Made by a program: the position numbers and the translations under genes
Notes under the pieces: model-generated
Seen by the model: only the letters and a program-made list of their open reading frames with translations
The model's database searches: none
What the model was told of the DNA's origin: nothing
Shown here: piece after piece, positions 18,877-28,395 of the stretch
Layout of the letters: every line of letters begins with the position of its first letter
How positions within the stretch are numbered: position 1 is the first letter of the stretch
NCBI RefSeq assembly: GCF_000203915.1
Contig: NC_008390.1
Location: 2,852,001 to 2,916,000 of the forward strand
DNA from: Burkholderia ambifaria AMMD
Lineage (GTDB): Bacteria; Pseudomonadota; Gammaproteobacteria; Burkholderiales; Burkholderiaceae
Reading direction: 5' to 3'
Length of the DNA: 64,000 bases

Positions 18877-19845
18877 CTAGCCGCGCGGATGGTGCGTCGC
18901 GTGCAGCGTCTTGAGCCGCTCGCGTGCGACGTGCGTGTAGATCTGCGTGGTGGAGATATCGCTGTGACCGAGCAGCAGCTGCACGACGCGCAGGTCGGCG
19001 CCGTGGTTCAGCAGGTGCGTCGCGAACGCGTGCCGCAGCGTATGCGGCGACAGGTGCGCGCGCACGTCAGCCTGCTGCGCGTGGCGCTTGATGATGTTCC
19101 AGAACTGCTGGCGCGTCATCCCGTCGCCGCGCGCGGTCACGAACAGCGCGTCGGCCGCGCGTGCGCCGAGCAGCGCCGGCCGCGCGTCGCGCAGGTAGCG
19201 CTCGATCCAGCCGTGCGCGACTTCGCCGAACGGCACGAGCCGTTCCTTCGAGCCCTTGCCCATCACGCGCACGACGCCCTCGTTGAGCCCGACCTCGACG
19301 GTCTTCAGCGTGACGAGCTCGCTCACGCGCAGCCCGCTCGCATACATCAGCTCGAGCATCGTGCGATCGCGCAGGCCAAGCGGCGTGCCGATGTCGGGCG
19401 CACCGAGCAGTGCCTCGACCTGTGCCTCGGACAGCGTCGACGGAAACCGCGCGGCCTGCTTCGCCGACGTGATCCGCAGCGTCGGGTCCGCGCTCGCGTG
19501 GTGCTCGCGCACGGCCCAGCCGTAATAGCGACGGAACACCGACAAGCGCCGGTTCGACGATGTCGCCTTGCCGTCGCTGCGCGCGGCGATGTAGCCGATC
19601 AACATCGCTTCGTCGGCCGAGTCGAGCGGCACGTCGTGCGTCGCGGCCAGCCATTGCGAAAACAGCACCAGATCGCGCCGGTACGCATCGAGCGTATTGC
19701 GCGCGAGCCCGTGCTCGAGCCACAGCGCATCGCAGAACACGTCGATCGACGCGCGGCTCGCGAGCAGCGCCGGCGATGCGGCGGCCGCGTCGCTAGCGGT
19801 ATCGGTGTCGGACGCGGAGTCGGGGGAAAGCAACGGTTCACTCAT
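18877..19845 (-). CDS. xerD: Tyrosine site-specific recombinase XerD
   Basis: A 322-residue tyrosine recombinase that, with XerC, resolves chromosome dimers at dif. An N-terminal SAM-like domain (about residues 35-120) is followed by the catalytic domain with ASGLRVSELVTL (first Arg), HTLRHAFATHLLNHG (His-x-x-Arg), LLGHSDISTTQIYTHV (His and nucleophilic Tyr). The first 30 residues are a variable Ser/Ala/Asp-rich extension. Its ATG overlaps the ogt stop (ATGA), so the two genes are translationally coupled. Confidence 0.95.
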   Translation of the reverse strand: MSEPLLSPDSASDTDTASDAAAASPALLASRASIDVFCDALWLEHGLARNTLDAYRRDLVLFSQWLAATHDVPLDSADEAMLIGYIAARSDGKATSSNRRLSVFRRYYGWAVREHHASADPTLRITSAKQAARFPSTLSEAQVEALLGAPDIGTPLGLRDRTMLELMYASGLRVSELVTLKTVEVGLNEGVVRVMGKGSKERLVPFGEVAHGWIERYLRDARPALLGARAADALFVTARGDGMTRQQFWNIIKRHAQQADVRAHLSPHTLRHAFATHLLNHGADLRVVQLLLGHSDISTTQIYTHVARERLKTLHATHHPRG

Positions 19846-20312
19846 CGGTACGGCACGCCCTCGTGCGCCAGCAGCCAGCGCTTTACTTTCTGGTAATAGC
19901 CATTGTCGTCGTGGTTCGCGAAGCCGCCGAGGCCGCCCGCCGCGACGACGCGATGGCACGGAATCACGAGCGGGAAATAGTTCGCGCCGCAGGCCTGGCC
20001 GACCGCGCGCGGCGCGCTGCCGATCCGCTTCGCGACCTGGCCGTAGGTCAGCACCGTGCCGGGCGCGATGTCGCTGATCACGTCCCACACGCGATGCTGG
20101 AATGCGCTGCCGACGTCGGCGAGCGGCAGGTCGAAGCGCGCCGATGCACGCTCGAAATAGCGTTCGATCTGCTCGACCGCGCGCCGCGCGAGCGGCGAGT
20201 CCGGCTCGACCGACTTGACCGACTCGGGCAGATAGACGATCTCGCGCACCACCGCGGCGTCGGTGCGGATGCCGACCTTGCCGAACGGTGCGTCGATGAC
20301 TGCGTTGAACAT
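19842..20312 (-). CDS. ogt: Methylated-DNA-[protein]-cysteine S-methyltransferase
   Basis: A 156-residue single-domain DNA repair protein that removes alkyl groups from O6-alkylguanine onto its own cysteine. The active-site motif PCHRVVAAGG is present, preceded by the helix-turn-helix segment GTVLTYGQVAKRIG. There is no Ada N-terminal regulatory domain. It overlaps xerD by four bases and lies downstream of queG on the same strand. Confidence 0.95.
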   Translation of the reverse strand: MFNAVIDAPFGKVGIRTDAAVVREIVYLPESVKSVEPDSPLARRAVEQIERYFERASARFDLPLADVGSAFQHRVWDVISDIAPGTVLTYGQVAKRIGSAPRAVGQACGANYFPLVIPCHRVVAAGGLGGFANHDDNGYYQKVKRWLLAHEGVPYR

Positions 20313-20375
20313 GAGCTTCTCCTCACCGGTGAAACGCGCGCCGCCGCCGCGCGCCGACGCTACTTTACGCCGCGT

Positions 20376-21611
20376 TCATGCGGCACGCAGCGCCCATTCG
20401 ACATGCTCGCGCACGATCGGCGACGGATCGTCGGCGCGCGCGCGCAACGCGGCGACGATCGCTTCGCGCGCTTCGGGCGCGAGCCGGTCGGCCGGCGCGC
20501 GCAATGCGTTGCCGAGCCCGACCGCGAGATTGCGCAGCCAGCTTTCATGGCCGATACGCCGGATCGCGCTGCCCTGCATCCGCGTATCGAACGTGTCGGC
20601 ATCCCAGCCGAACAGCTCGACGAGCGTCGCGCGGTCGAGCCCGTGCCGCACGTCGAAATCGGCGACGGGCGCGGCCTGCGCGAACTTGTTCCACGGACAC
20701 ACGAGCTGGCAGTCGTCGCAGCCGTACACGCGGTTGCCGATCATCGGCCTCAGCGGCTCCGGGATGCTGCCTTTCAGTTCGATCGTCAGGTACGAGATGC
20801 AGCGGCGCGCGTCGACGCGATACGGCTCGACGATCGCGCCGGTCGGGCATGCATCGATGCAGCGCGTGCAGCTGCCGCAGTGCGCGCCGGGCGTCTCGGG
20901 CGCGACGTCGGGCGCCGTTTGCGCGTCGGTCGGCAGCGGAATGTCGACGTAGATTTCGCCGAGGAAGAACAGCGAACCCGCGTCGCGCTGCAGCAACAGC
21001 GTGTGCTTGCCGCGCCAGCCGACCCCGGCCTTCTGCGCGAGCTCGACCTCGAGCACCGGCGCAGAATCGGTGAACACGCGGTAGCCGAACGCGCCGATCT
21101 CGTGCTCGATGCGCTCCGCGAGCGTCTGCAGCCGGTTGCGCAGCACCTTGTGATAGTCGCGCCCGCGTGCGTAGATCGACACGACGGCCGCCTGCGGATC
21201 GTCCAGGCGCGCGCGCTCGCGGGCGCGCCAGTCGTGCGGCACGAGTGCGCCGGAGGAGGCATCGGGCGCGTCGGGCGCGAGCGTCTGAGCCGGCAGATAG
21301 GCGAGCCGCGCGGAGATCACGCGTCGCGTACCGGCCACAAGTTCGGCCGGCCGCGCGCGTTTCGTCCCGTGTTTCGCCATATAATCCATTTCGCCGTGGT
21401 ACCCGGCTTCCAGCCAGGCGGCGAGGCCTGCTTCGGCATCCGAGAGATCGGTATCGCTGATGCCAATCGCCCCGAAACCCAATTCGCGCCCCCACGCCTT
21501 GATGCGAGTGGCGAGCGCAGTCAACGTCGCATCATCGAGCGCGCACGGCGCCGCGCCTTCGGTACGAGTCGAAGGCTTGTCGGATGCGGCGAGTTCCGGT
21601 AAGCGGTTCAT
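20376..21611 (-). CDS. queG: Epoxyqueuosine reductase
   Basis: A 411-residue cobalamin- and Fe-S-dependent enzyme that reduces epoxyqueuosine to queuosine in tRNA, the last step of the pathway. Two 4Fe-4S motifs are visible: CGSCTRCIDACPTGA and CDDCQLVCPWN. The N-terminal region (ELGFGAIGISDTD) and the DUF1730 segment are typical; a HEAT-like C-terminal stretch (about 330-411) with RRIGHESWLRNLAVGLGNAL follows. It is divergent from tsaE; the two start codons are 17 bases apart. Confidence 0.96.
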   Translation of the reverse strand: MNRLPELAASDKPSTRTEGAAPCALDDATLTALATRIKAWGRELGFGAIGISDTDLSDAEAGLAAWLEAGYHGEMDYMAKHGTKRARPAELVAGTRRVISARLAYLPAQTLAPDAPDASSGALVPHDWRARERARLDDPQAAVVSIYARGRDYHKVLRNRLQTLAERIEHEIGAFGYRVFTDSAPVLEVELAQKAGVGWRGKHTLLLQRDAGSLFFLGEIYVDIPLPTDAQTAPDVAPETPGAHCGSCTRCIDACPTGAIVEPYRVDARRCISYLTIELKGSIPEPLRPMIGNRVYGCDDCQLVCPWNKFAQAAPVADFDVRHGLDRATLVELFGWDADTFDTRMQGSAIRRIGHESWLRNLAVGLGNALRAPADRLAPEAREAIVAALRARADDPSPIVREHVEWALRAA

Positions 21612-21628
21612 CGCACTATTTTACGAGA

Positions 21629-22180
21629 ATGCCAGCCACGTCCCATACGCCTCATGCAGACACGCTGCCCGCCCCGCTCGCGGAGCGCGTGATCGCACTC
21701 GCCGACGAAGCGGCGACCGAGGCTTTCGGCACCCGCTTCGCGCACGCGCTCGACGCGGCGCGCGGCGAACTCGCCCGCGCGCACGCGTTCGACGGGCTGC
21801 AGATCCAGCTGATCGGCGACCTCGGCGCGGGCAAGACGACCCTCGTGCGCGCGATCCTGCGCGGCCTCGGCCACCCGGGACGCGTGCGCAGCCCGACCTA
21901 TACGCTCGTCGAGCCGTATGCATTCGCACGCGACGATGGGGAACTTGAGGTCTATCACTTCGATCTGTATCGATTCAACGATCCGGCCGAATGGTCCGAC
22001 GCGGGGTTTCGCGAATATTTCAATTCCAGCGCGATCTGCCTCGTCGAATGGCCCCAACAGGCGGGCACCCTGCTCGGCGTGCCCGATCTGGTTTTCTCGC
22101 TCGACGTGGACGGCGACGGTCGCGCCCTCACCGTCAGGGCGTTCAGCGCTTCAGGAAAGGCATGTCTCGAAAGATGTTGA
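21629..22180 (+). CDS. tsaE: tRNA N6-threonylcarbamoyladenosine biosynthesis ATPase TsaE
   Basis: A 183-residue ATPase that works with TsaB and TsaD to make the t6A modification of ANN-decoding tRNAs. The P-loop GDLGAGKTTLVRAILRG lies near residue 70, followed by SPTYTLVEPY, YHFDLYRF and LVEWPQQAG. It is about 30 residues longer than E. coli TsaE, owing to a longer N-terminus. ATG 21629 is chosen over the upstream in-frame start because it precedes the family sequence. It overlaps the amidase gene by 19 bases. Confidence 0.95.
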   Translation: MPATSHTPHADTLPAPLAERVIALADEAATEAFGTRFAHALDAARGELARAHAFDGLQIQLIGDLGAGKTTLVRAILRGLGHPGRVRSPTYTLVEPYAFARDDGELEVYHFDLYRFNDPAEWSDAGFREYFNSSAICLVEWPQQAGTLLGVPDLVFSLDVDGDGRALTVRAFSASGKACLERC

Positions 22181-23691
22181 TCAAACCGTTCCGCTCGATC
22201 GAATCGGCGGCCACCGCGACGCACAACTGGCGGCGCCGCCAGATCCTGCGCGCGGGCGCGTCGACGCTGGTGCTCGGTCTCGCCGCACCGCGGCTCGCGC
22301 ACGCGTCGTCGGTGCTCGGCGTGCGCGTGTGGCCCGCGCGCGATTACACGCGCGTCACGATCGAATCGGACCAGCCGCTGCAGAATAGCCAACAGCTGTT
22401 GCAGGGCCCCGACCGGCTCGTCGTCGACCTGAGCGGGCTCGATCTCGATCAGGCCCTGCGCGACCTCGTGTCGAAGATCGCGCCGAACGATCCGCAGATC
22501 CAGTCGGTGCGCGTCGGCCAGTACCAGCCGCACGTCGTGCGGATGGTGTTCGACCTGAAAGGCTCGGTGAAGCCGCAGGTGTTCACGCTGCCGCCGGTGG
22601 GCACCTACAAGTACCGGCTCGTGTTCGACCTGTATCCGGCCGTCGCGCCCGATCCGCTGTCCGACCTGATCGCGCAGACGGAACGCAAGGAACAGGCGCT
22701 CAACGACACCGCGCGCGCGCAGCAAATGCAGCCGCCGACCTCGCTCGCGGGGCCGGCCGCGCCGTCGGCACCCGCCGCGGGCGACAACACCGACGCGTTC
22801 TTCCAGCGCTTCGCGCAGAACACGCCGGCCACGCCGCGCACGCCGCCGGCCGCCGCGACGCCTTCCACGCCCGCGAAGCCGGCCGTCAAGCCGCCGCCCG
22901 TCATCGCGCGCCGCGACGACAGCGACGACGACGGCGACACCTACAAGTTCACCGCACCGAAATCCGGCAAGGGCGGCACCATGCGCCTGCTGACGGTCGC
23001 GATCGATCCGGGCCACGGCGGCGAGGATCCGGGCGCGATCGGCGGCGGCGGCACGTACGAGAAGCACATCGCGCTCGACATCGCGAAGAAGCTGCGCGCG
23101 AAGATCGACGGCGCGCCGAACATGCGCGCGATGATGACGCGCGACGCCGACTTCTTCGTGCCGCTGAACGTGCGCGTGCAGAAGGCGCGCCGCGTCGGCG
23201 CCGACCTGTTCGTGTCGATCCACGCGGATGCGTTCACGACGCCTTCCGCGCGCGGCTCGTCGGTGTTCGCGCTGTCCGACCACGGCGCGACGAGCGCCGC
23301 GGCACGCTGGATGGCGAACAAGGAAAACTCGTCGGACCTGATCGGCGGCATCAACATCAAGACGCAGGACGCGGCCGTGAGCCGCGCGCTGTTCGACATG
23401 TCGACGACCGCGCAGATCCGCGATTCGCTGCGCTACGGCGGCTACGTGCTGAAGGAAGTCGGCGGCATCAACAAGCTGCACAAGGGTTCGGTCGAGCAGG
23501 CCGGATTCGCGGTGCTGAAGGCACCCGACATTCCGTCGATCCTCGTCGAGACCGCGTTCATCAGCAACCCGGAAGAAGAGAGCCGGCTGAACGACGAAAG
23601 CTATCGCGACCAGATGGCCGACGCGATCTTCCGCGGCATCAAGCGTTACTTCGCCGCGAACCCACCGCTCGCGAAGAACCGGATGGCCTGA
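22162..23691 (+). CDS. amiC: N-acetylmuramoyl-L-alanine amidase, Tat-exported (AmiC-type)
   Basis: A 509-residue periplasmic amidase that cleaves septal peptidoglycan for daughter-cell separation. The N-terminus has a twin-arginine signal (NWRRRQILRAGASTLVLGLA, cleavage near AHASS). An AMIN domain (about residues 50-165) that targets the division site is followed by a Pro/Ala/Thr-rich linker (about 190-270). The zinc-dependent Amidase_3 domain has IDPGHGGEDPGAIG (His and Glu), SIHADAF and FISNPEEESR. The start is ATG 22162 with AGGAAAGG upstream, or in-frame ATG 22174. It overlaps tsaE and is probably co-transcribed. Confidence 0.95.
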   Translation: MSRKMLIKPFRSIESAATATHNWRRRQILRAGASTLVLGLAAPRLAHASSVLGVRVWPARDYTRVTIESDQPLQNSQQLLQGPDRLVVDLSGLDLDQALRDLVSKIAPNDPQIQSVRVGQYQPHVVRMVFDLKGSVKPQVFTLPPVGTYKYRLVFDLYPAVAPDPLSDLIAQTERKEQALNDTARAQQMQPPTSLAGPAAPSAPAAGDNTDAFFQRFAQNTPATPRTPPAAATPSTPAKPAVKPPPVIARRDDSDDDGDTYKFTAPKSGKGGTMRLLTVAIDPGHGGEDPGAIGGGGTYEKHIALDIAKKLRAKIDGAPNMRAMMTRDADFFVPLNVRVQKARRVGADLFVSIHADAFTTPSARGSSVFALSDHGATSAAARWMANKENSSDLIGGINIKTQDAAVSRALFDMSTTAQIRDSLRYGGYVLKEVGGINKLHKGSVEQAGFAVLKAPDIPSILVETAFISNPEEESRLNDESYRDQMADAIFRGIKRYFAANPPLAKNRMA

Positions 23692-23715
23692 CGCACGGCC
23701 CCTCGTCTTCCCCGC

Positions 23716-23740
23716 CGCCGGCACGCGCTGCGTGCCGGCG
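23716..23740. other. Perfect GC-rich hairpin between convergent amiC and eamA
   Basis: An 11-base perfect stem (CGCCGGCACGC / GCGTGCCGGCG) with a three-base loop lies between two convergent genes. There is no T-run on either side, so it is not a canonical intrinsic terminator. It may act as an RNA 3'-end barrier for both transcripts. Confidence 0.6.
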
Positions 23741-23742
23741 CG

Positions 23743-24624
23743 TCACGACGCCGCGAAGCGGCGCACCAGCTTCCCGCCGAATACGTTCACCGCGAGCCCG
23801 CCCATCACGAGCGCGGCGCCAGCCAGCTGCGCGCGCGTCAGGTGTTCGTCGAGCAGCAGCGCCGACGACGCGAGCCCGACGATCGGCACCAGCAGCGAGA
23901 ACTGCGCGACTTGCGCGGCCGGATAGCGCGACATCAGGCGGCTCCACAAGCCGTAGCCGAGCAGCGTCGCGACGAACGCGAGATAGACGACCGCGAAGAT
24001 CGACGCGCCGTCCAGCCCGGCCAGCGCGGCCCCGATCCGCTGCGGCCCCTCGAACCACAGCGACAGCAGGAAGAACGGCACGGGCGGCACGAGGCTCGCC
24101 CACACGACCAGCGACACGAGGTTCGCACGGCCGACCTTCTTCGTGACGATATTGCCGATCGCCCACATCGCGGCCGAGCAGATGGTCAGCAGGAAGCCGG
24201 CGAGCGTCATCGCGCGGCCGCCCTGCGCGGCGATCACGGCGAGCCCGGCCGCGGCGATCGCGAGCCCGATCAGGTTCTCCATGCGCAGCCGCTCGCCGAG
24301 GAACAGCATCGCGAACACGAGCGTGAAGAACGCCTGCGACTGGAGCACGAGCGACGCGAGACCGGCCGGCATGCCGACGTACATGCCGGTGAACAGGAAC
24401 ACGAACTGGCCGAGCTGGATCGTCGCGCCGTACAGGATCAGCATGCGCCACGGAATCTGCGGCCGGCGGACGAAGAACACCGCGGGCACGGCCGCGAGCG
24501 TGAAGCGCAGCGCGCCGAGCAGCATCGGCGGCATGCCGTGCAGCCCGACCTTGATCACGACGAAGTTCACGCCCCACGCCAGGATCACGACCAGCGCGAG
24601 CAGCAAGTCCTTCGGGGCCATCAT
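23743..24624 (-). CDS. EamA-type DMT-superfamily exporter
   Basis: A 293-residue inner-membrane protein with ten predicted helices in two EamA repeats of the drug/metabolite transporter superfamily. The first repeat begins LLLALVVILAWGVNFVVIKVGL. Sequence style is close to E. coli EamA (YdeD), an exporter of O-acetylserine and cysteine, but substrate is not certain. Start ATG 24624 is preferred because GAGGAG lies at the right spacing upstream; a second ATG follows immediately. Confidence 0.88.
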   Translation of the reverse strand: MMAPKDLLLALVVILAWGVNFVVIKVGLHGMPPMLLGALRFTLAAVPAVFFVRRPQIPWRMLILYGATIQLGQFVFLFTGMYVGMPAGLASLVLQSQAFFTLVFAMLFLGERLRMENLIGLAIAAAGLAVIAAQGGRAMTLAGFLLTICSAAMWAIGNIVTKKVGRANLVSLVVWASLVPPVPFFLLSLWFEGPQRIGAALAGLDGASIFAVVYLAFVATLLGYGLWSRLMSRYPAAQVAQFSLLVPIVGLASSALLLDEHLTRAQLAGAALVMGGLAVNVFGGKLVRRFAAS

Positions 24625-24874
24625 CGGCGTCTCCTCGTTTTGAATGGTGGTTCCGAAGCGGCTCAGTCTACCGGGTTTCGCCGCACGGCCCGATACCCGC
24701 GCAGCGCGCATGGAATCGCCCGTGGGCGCAGCCGCGCATCCACAGACAACCGCATCGCGCGTGCCCGCTGCCGCCCGCACCGCCGGCCGGCGCAGCGCCA
24801 CGCCCGGTGCGCGCGTCGGGGCCACGCCGCCAGTACAATGACCGGCATCCCCGCCGTTCGCCACGAGGCCTGTC

Positions 24875-25756
24875 ATGACCGAACCGATCAAAGCCTTGCT
24901 GAAGCCGCACATTCGCGACATCGGCAACCTGCAGGTGCGCCGCACACTGCCCGCGCTCGCCGCACGCCTCGTCGGCCCGTTCATCTTCTTCGATCACATG
25001 GGGCCCGCGGCGCTGCCGGCCGGCACCGGGCTCGACGTGCGCCCGCACCCGCATATCGGGCTCGCCACCGTCACCTACCTGTTCGACGGCGCGATCCTGC
25101 ACCGCGACAGCCTCGGCTCGCGGCAGGAGATCGTGCCGGGCGACGTGAACTGGATGACGGCCGGCCGCGGCATCGTCCACTCGGAGCGCACGCCCGACGC
25201 GCAGCGCGCGAGCGGCCATACGGTGCACGGGATCCAGACCTGGGTCGCGCTGCCCGTCGCCCACGAAACCACCGAGCCGTCGTTCGAGCACCATGCGGCC
25301 GACACGCTGCCCAGGCGCACCGAAAACGGCGTGACGCTGACGGTGATCGCCGGCGACGCGTTCGGCTTGCGCTCGCCCGTCACGACGTTCTCGCGCACGC
25401 TGTACGTCGCCGCCGAATTCGCGGCCGGCAGCCGCCTCGAGCTCGACGCGTCGCACGAGGAGCGCGCGGTCTACGTGGTCGACGGCGACCTGACGATCGA
25501 CGGCACGCCGGTGCCGGCCGAGCAGATGGCCGTGCTCACGCCGGGCGCGACCGTCACGCTCGCGAGCGGCAACGGCGCGCGCGCGATGTTGCTGGGCGGC
25601 GACAAGATCGACGGCGAGCGCTTCATCGAATGGAATTTCGTCGCCAGCAGCCGCGACGCGATCGAGCGCGCGAAAGCAGCGTGGACGAACCAGGAAATGG
25701 GCAAGGTGCCCGGCGAAACCGAATGGATTCCGCTGCCCGCAGCGAAGCCGCGTTGA
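24875..25756 (+). CDS. Pirin-family bicupin protein
   Basis: A 293-residue protein with two cupin domains. The N-terminal cupin has the metal-binding pattern RPHPHIGLATVTYLFDG and later HSERTPD, giving the His/His/His/Glu set typical of pirins. Some bacterial pirins have quercetin dioxygenase activity and others act as redox-linked regulators; this sequence does not distinguish. ATG 24875 fits the family. It lies 52 bases upstream of the thioredoxin gene, so the two may be co-transcribed. Confidence 0.9.
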   Translation: MTEPIKALLKPHIRDIGNLQVRRTLPALAARLVGPFIFFDHMGPAALPAGTGLDVRPHPHIGLATVTYLFDGAILHRDSLGSRQEIVPGDVNWMTAGRGIVHSERTPDAQRASGHTVHGIQTWVALPVAHETTEPSFEHHAADTLPRRTENGVTLTVIAGDAFGLRSPVTTFSRTLYVAAEFAAGSRLELDASHEERAVYVVDGDLTIDGTPVPAEQMAVLTPGATVTLASGNGARAMLLGGDKIDGERFIEWNFVASSRDAIERAKAAWTNQEMGKVPGETEWIPLPAAKPR

Positions 25757-25808
25757 AAAAGGCGCGCACCGCCCCCATCCTCACGACATTCGACTGGAAG
25801 CGAACGAC

Positions 25809-26657
25809 ATGGACACCACGCTTGCCACTTTCGAGAAAGACGTCATCGAGGCGTCGCTGGACGCCCCCGTGCTGGTCGACTTCTGGGCGCCGTGGTGCGG
25901 CCCCTGCAAGACGCTCGGTCCGCTGCTCGAAAAGCTCGAAGCCGACTATCAGGGCCGCTGGAAGCTCGTGAAGGTGAACGTCGACGAGAACCAGGAGCTC
26001 GCCGCGCACTTCCAGACGCGCAGCATCCCGCACGTGATCGCGTTCGCCGACGGGCGCCCGGTCGACCAGTTCATCGGCGTGCTGCCGGAAGGCCAGTTGC
26101 GCGCGTTCCTCGACCGGCTGCTGCCGGCGCCCGAGGAAGCCGAACGCCGCGCCGCGCAATACGCGATCGCCGAGTCACGCTACGACGATGCGCTCACCCA
26201 CCTCGAGGCGGCGCTCGCACTGAACCCCGGTTTCGACGATGCACGGCTCGACCTGATCGAACTGCTGCTCGCAAACAACCAGGTCGATGCCGCGCGCACC
26301 GAGGCCGAGCGCCTGTCGCCGCAGACCGTGCAGGGCGCCGACCCGCGCTACCAGGCGATCAAGACCCGTTTCGATGCGCTCGACGCCACCGCCGACCTGC
26401 CGCCGACCGACGCGCTCGAAGCGCGTATCGCGGCGAACCCCGCCGATCTCGACGCACGGTTCGACCTCGCGCAGAGCCTGATCGCGCGACGCGCGTACGA
26501 AGGCGCGCTCGAGCAGCTGCTGGAAATCGTGTTGCGCGACCGCGCGTATGGCGACGACCTCGGCCGCCGCACGATGCTGTCGGTGTTCGAGATGGCGGGC
26601 GACAGCCCCGAGCTCGTCGCCGCGTGGCGGCGCAAGCTGAGCATGGCGCTCAACTGA
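25809..26657 (+). CDS. CnoX-like thioredoxin with TPR C-terminus
   Basis: A 282-residue cytoplasmic protein. The thioredoxin domain (about residues 5-110) has the active site WAPWCGPCK with Cys30 and Cys33, and the cis-proline loop RSIPHVIAF. The rest (about 120-282) is helical tetratricopeptide-like sequence (for example SRYDDALTHLEAALALNPGF). This is the architecture of E. coli CnoX (YbbN), a chaperedoxin that protects and delivers substrates to GroEL. E. coli CnoX lacks the first cysteine; here both are present, so the protein is likely a competent disulfide reductase as well. Confidence 0.92.
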   Translation: MDTTLATFEKDVIEASLDAPVLVDFWAPWCGPCKTLGPLLEKLEADYQGRWKLVKVNVDENQELAAHFQTRSIPHVIAFADGRPVDQFIGVLPEGQLRAFLDRLLPAPEEAERRAAQYAIAESRYDDALTHLEAALALNPGFDDARLDLIELLLANNQVDAARTEAERLSPQTVQGADPRYQAIKTRFDALDATADLPPTDALEARIAANPADLDARFDLAQSLIARRAYEGALEQLLEIVLRDRAYGDDLGRRTMLSVFEMAGDSPELVAAWRRKLSMALN

Positions 26658-26765
26658 CGAACGGGCGGTCGGGCCGCAATGGCCCGGCTGCCGCGCCATC
26701 GCGCGCGCCGGATCTGCCGCGCCGCGGCATCGCAGCGCGCTGCTGCGCGTCGATCGCTTTCCCGA

Positions 26766-27623
26766 TCAGCCCGCGGCCCGCGCCGCGAGCGCGCGCAGCG
26801 CATGCGCTGCGGCCGCGAAACCGAAGCTCGCGGTCACGCACACGCTGGAACCGAATCCCGCACAGTTGAGCCCCGCGACGTGCGCGGCCGTGGACGGCTC
26901 CGCGCCATCCTCGATGTCGCAAGCGGCCGCTTCCGGATAGATCAGCGGCTCGTCCGAATACACGGCGCTGACCTTGAAGCGCGCCTTCGGCCCGCGCGGA
27001 AAGCCGTGCTGCTTGCGCAACTGCGCGCGCACCTTCGACAGCAGCGGATCCTGGATCGTCAACGCGAGATCGTCGATCCGGATGCGCGTCGGGTCGAGCT
27101 GCCCGCCCGCGCCGCCGACCGTGACGAGCGGCTGCCCTTTCGCGACGCACCACGCGATCAGCGCGACCTTCGTCCGCACGCTGTCGATCGCATCGATCAC
27201 GTAGTCGAAGCCGCCGCCGAGCAGCGCGTCGAAGTTGTCGGGTTCCACGAAATCCTCGATCCGGTTCACGCGGCACGCGGGATCGATCAGCGCGATCCGC
27301 TCGGCCATCGCATCGACCTTCGGCTTGCCGTAATTGCCGTCGAGTGCGTGGATCTGCCGGTTCGTGTTGCTTTCCGCAACGTTGTCGAGATCGATCAGCG
27401 TCAGCGTGCCGATCGCGCTGCGCGCGAGCGCCTCGGCCGTCCACGAACCGACGCCGCCGATGCCGATCACGGCGACGTGCGCGCGCTCGAACGCGGCGAG
27501 CGCGGGGGCGCCGTACAACCGCGCGATGCCGCCGAAACGGCGTTCGCGATCCACGTCAAGCTGGATTGTCGGGCTCGGGGTAAGATCAGAAGAACTAGGC
27601 GGGGCAGCGTCGGGGGCGGACAT
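26766..27623 (-). CDS. tcdA: tRNA threonylcarbamoyladenosine dehydratase
   Basis: A 285-residue ThiF/E1-like enzyme that uses ATP to cyclise t6A37 in tRNA to ct6A. The nucleotide-binding loop VIGIGGVGSWTAEALARS and the DLDNVAESNTNRQIHA segment are characteristic, as is the YVIDAIDSVRTKVALI region. Start ATG 27623 is chosen; the frame is open upstream to 27689 but no better ribosome site is seen. It is divergent from pdxH. In the same window tsaE takes part in making its t6A substrate. Confidence 0.92.
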   Translation of the reverse strand: MSAPDAAPPSSSDLTPSPTIQLDVDRERRFGGIARLYGAPALAAFERAHVAVIGIGGVGSWTAEALARSAIGTLTLIDLDNVAESNTNRQIHALDGNYGKPKVDAMAERIALIDPACRVNRIEDFVEPDNFDALLGGGFDYVIDAIDSVRTKVALIAWCVAKGQPLVTVGGAGGQLDPTRIRIDDLALTIQDPLLSKVRAQLRKQHGFPRGPKARFKVSAVYSDEPLIYPEAAACDIEDGAEPSTAAHVAGLNCAGFGSSVCVTASFGFAAAAHALRALAARAAG

Positions 27624-27750
27624 GGCAGCAAGGAAAACGTAAGCGTACAGCCCTCTATTTTGCCTGAACTCACCGCCTACACGCGCCACTGTGCACGCAC
27701 GATTCTCGCGCGTTCGCTATACTGGCCCCGGATTGAAGCGTTTGCATAAC

Positions 27751-28395
27751 ATGACAACTCTCGCCGATCTTCGCATCAACTATTCGCGTGCTTCGCTCGA
27801 TGAAGCCGATGTCGCCCCCGACCCTTTCGCCCAGTTCGATCGCTGGTTCAAGGAGGCGCTCGCCGCCAAGCTTCCCGAGCCGAACACGATGACGCTCGCC
27901 ACCGTCGGCGAGAACGGCCGGCCGTCGGCCCGAATCGTGCTCATCAAGGGTGTCGACGAACGCGGGTTTGTCTTCTTTACCAATTACGAAAGCCGCAAGG
28001 GGCGCGATCTCGCCGCCCATCCGTACGCGGCGCTGCTGTTCTACTGGATCGAGCTCGAGCGCCAGGTGCGCATCGAAGGCCGGATCGAGAAAACCAGCAC
28101 CGACGAAAGCGACCGCTATTTCGCGTCGCGCCCGCTCGGCTCGCGCATCGGTGCGTGGGCGTCCGAGCAGAGCGCCGTGATCGACAGCCGTGCGACGCTC
28201 GAAGCGCGCGAGAAGGCCGTGGCCGAACGCTACGGCGAGAATCCGCCGCGCCCGCCGCAGTGGGGCGGCTATCGCGTCGTGCCCGACGCGATCGAATTCT
28301 GGCAGGGCCGCCCGTCGCGGCTGCACGATCGCCTGCTCTACACGCGCGACGCCGCGGCGGCGCCGGACTGGACCATCTCGCGCCTGTCGCCGTAA
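27751..28395 (+). CDS. pdxH: Pyridoxamine 5'-phosphate oxidase
   Basis: A 214-residue FMN-dependent cytoplasmic enzyme that oxidises pyridoxine or pyridoxamine 5'-phosphate to pyridoxal 5'-phosphate. FMN-binding sequences [20 protein letters not shown] and SRKGRDL are present, with the substrate-binding end [17 protein letters not shown]. Length matches the family. ATG 27751 fits the conserved N-terminus. The PLP it makes is needed by kynU further along the window, but there is no operon link. Confidence 0.97.
   Translation: MTTLADLRINYSRASLDEADVAPDPFAQFDRWFKEALAAKLPEPNTMTLATVGENGRPSARIVLIKGVDERGFVFFTNYESRKGRDLAAHPYAALLFYWIELERQVRIEGRIEKTSTDESDRYFASRPLGSRIGAWASEQSAVIDSRATLEAREKAVAERYGENPPRPPQWGGYRVVPDAIEFWQGRPSRLHDRLLYTRDAAAAPDWTISRLSP

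Noticed and set aside
18877..19845. Integrase of a mobile element
   Set aside because: Sequence and operon context (ogt, queG) fit housekeeping XerD; no att sites or phage genes nearby.
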